64,000 bases of DNA from the NCBI RefSeq assembly GCF_030009775.1, contig NZ_JASCTH010000001.1:248001-312000 (forward strand). The letters are read 5' to 3'. Source of the DNA: Actinoplanes sandaracinus. GTDB lineage: Bacteria; Actinomycetota; Actinomycetes; Mycobacteriales; Micromonosporaceae. Positions 63,965 through 64,000 of the stretch are shown here, in pieces. The notes beneath the pieces were generated by a model that saw only the letters and a list, made by a program, of their open reading frames with translations, searched no databases and was not told the DNA's origin. Both the position numbers and the translations under genes were made by a program. Each line of letters begins with the position of its first letter. Within the stretch, counting starts at the first letter, position 1.

Positions 63965-64000
63965 GGCCGGTCAGCGTGGGCGGACCAGGCCCGCGTTGAA

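Overview
The window is about 70% GC. The genes have strong GC bias at third codon positions, many GTG and TTG starts, and frequent 1-14 nt start/stop overlaps. Gene content (mycothiol-type enzymes, WXG100/EspC-like type VII secretion substrates, CATRA-type conflict genes, an IS701 element, a CO dehydrogenase cluster, a second EF-Tu) points to a filamentous or sporulating actinomycete. Micromonosporaceae (Actinoplanes-like) is a reasonable guess, but the sequence read by eye cannot prove it. I see no rRNA, tRNA or CRISPR array.

1-5.7 kb holds ordinary chromosomal genes: a HEAT-repeat-like protein cut by the window edge, a small TPR protein with a good terminator, a membrane protein with a DnaJ C-terminal-like domain, a tiny membrane protein, a double GNAT acetyltransferase and a DinB/maleylpyruvate-isomerase-like protein. 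5.78-12.55 kb is a tightly overlapping four-gene operon that looks like a CATRA-type conflict system: a small associated protein, a membrane protein, a kinase-fold/TPR protein and a 1245-aa TPR-CHAT protease. It meets, stop codon to stop codon, an HsdR_N-RAMA protein that lies downstream of a SWIM/SNF2 ATPase (12.55-17.02 kb).

17.3-26.5 kb carries surface and secretion functions: a secreted repeat protein broken by a 4-bp duplication, a type VII secretion substrate operon (EspC-like protein, 813-aa WXG-type protein, lipoprotein), and an opposing four-gene operon. That operon encodes a YbaB-like protein, an EspC-like protein, a WXG-zincin polymorphic toxin and a possible immunity protein shaped like EF-Tu domain II.

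26.6-46.2 kb reads as a defence island. It has a PIN/HTH pair, hicBA and higBA toxin-antitoxin pairs, a chimeric gene remnant, a frameshifted XPB-like helicase-domain gene, four copies of a dispersed 78-80 bp repeat, an IS701-family element (1507 bp, CTAT target duplication) and a five-gene type I restriction operon. The restriction operon starts with an HTH protein that looks like a catalytically dead methylase and ends with a Ser/Thr kinase-TPR gene. Divergent from it is a TIGR04141-like gene, and the shared promoter region carries GTGAAC operator-like repeats.

46.2-55.4 kb is a complete aerobic CO dehydrogenase cluster (coxM-S-L, an XdhC-like protein fused to a YHS domain, MocA-like protein, MoxR AAA, CoxG, CoxE-like VWA) with the form I active-site motif AYACSFR. 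A 40-bp palindrome separates it from a divergent second xdhC. 56.6-64 kb returns to single genes: a phosphotransferase, an alpha/beta hydrolase, a stand-alone divergent EF-Tu, a secreted RlpA-like protein, a GGDEF protein, a SnoaL-like protein and a secreted DUF4360-type protein.

Three units deserve attention as systems: the CATRA-like operon with its neighbours, the kinase-linked type I restriction operon with its dead methylase regulator, and the WXG-metalloprotease/EF-Tu-barrel pair.
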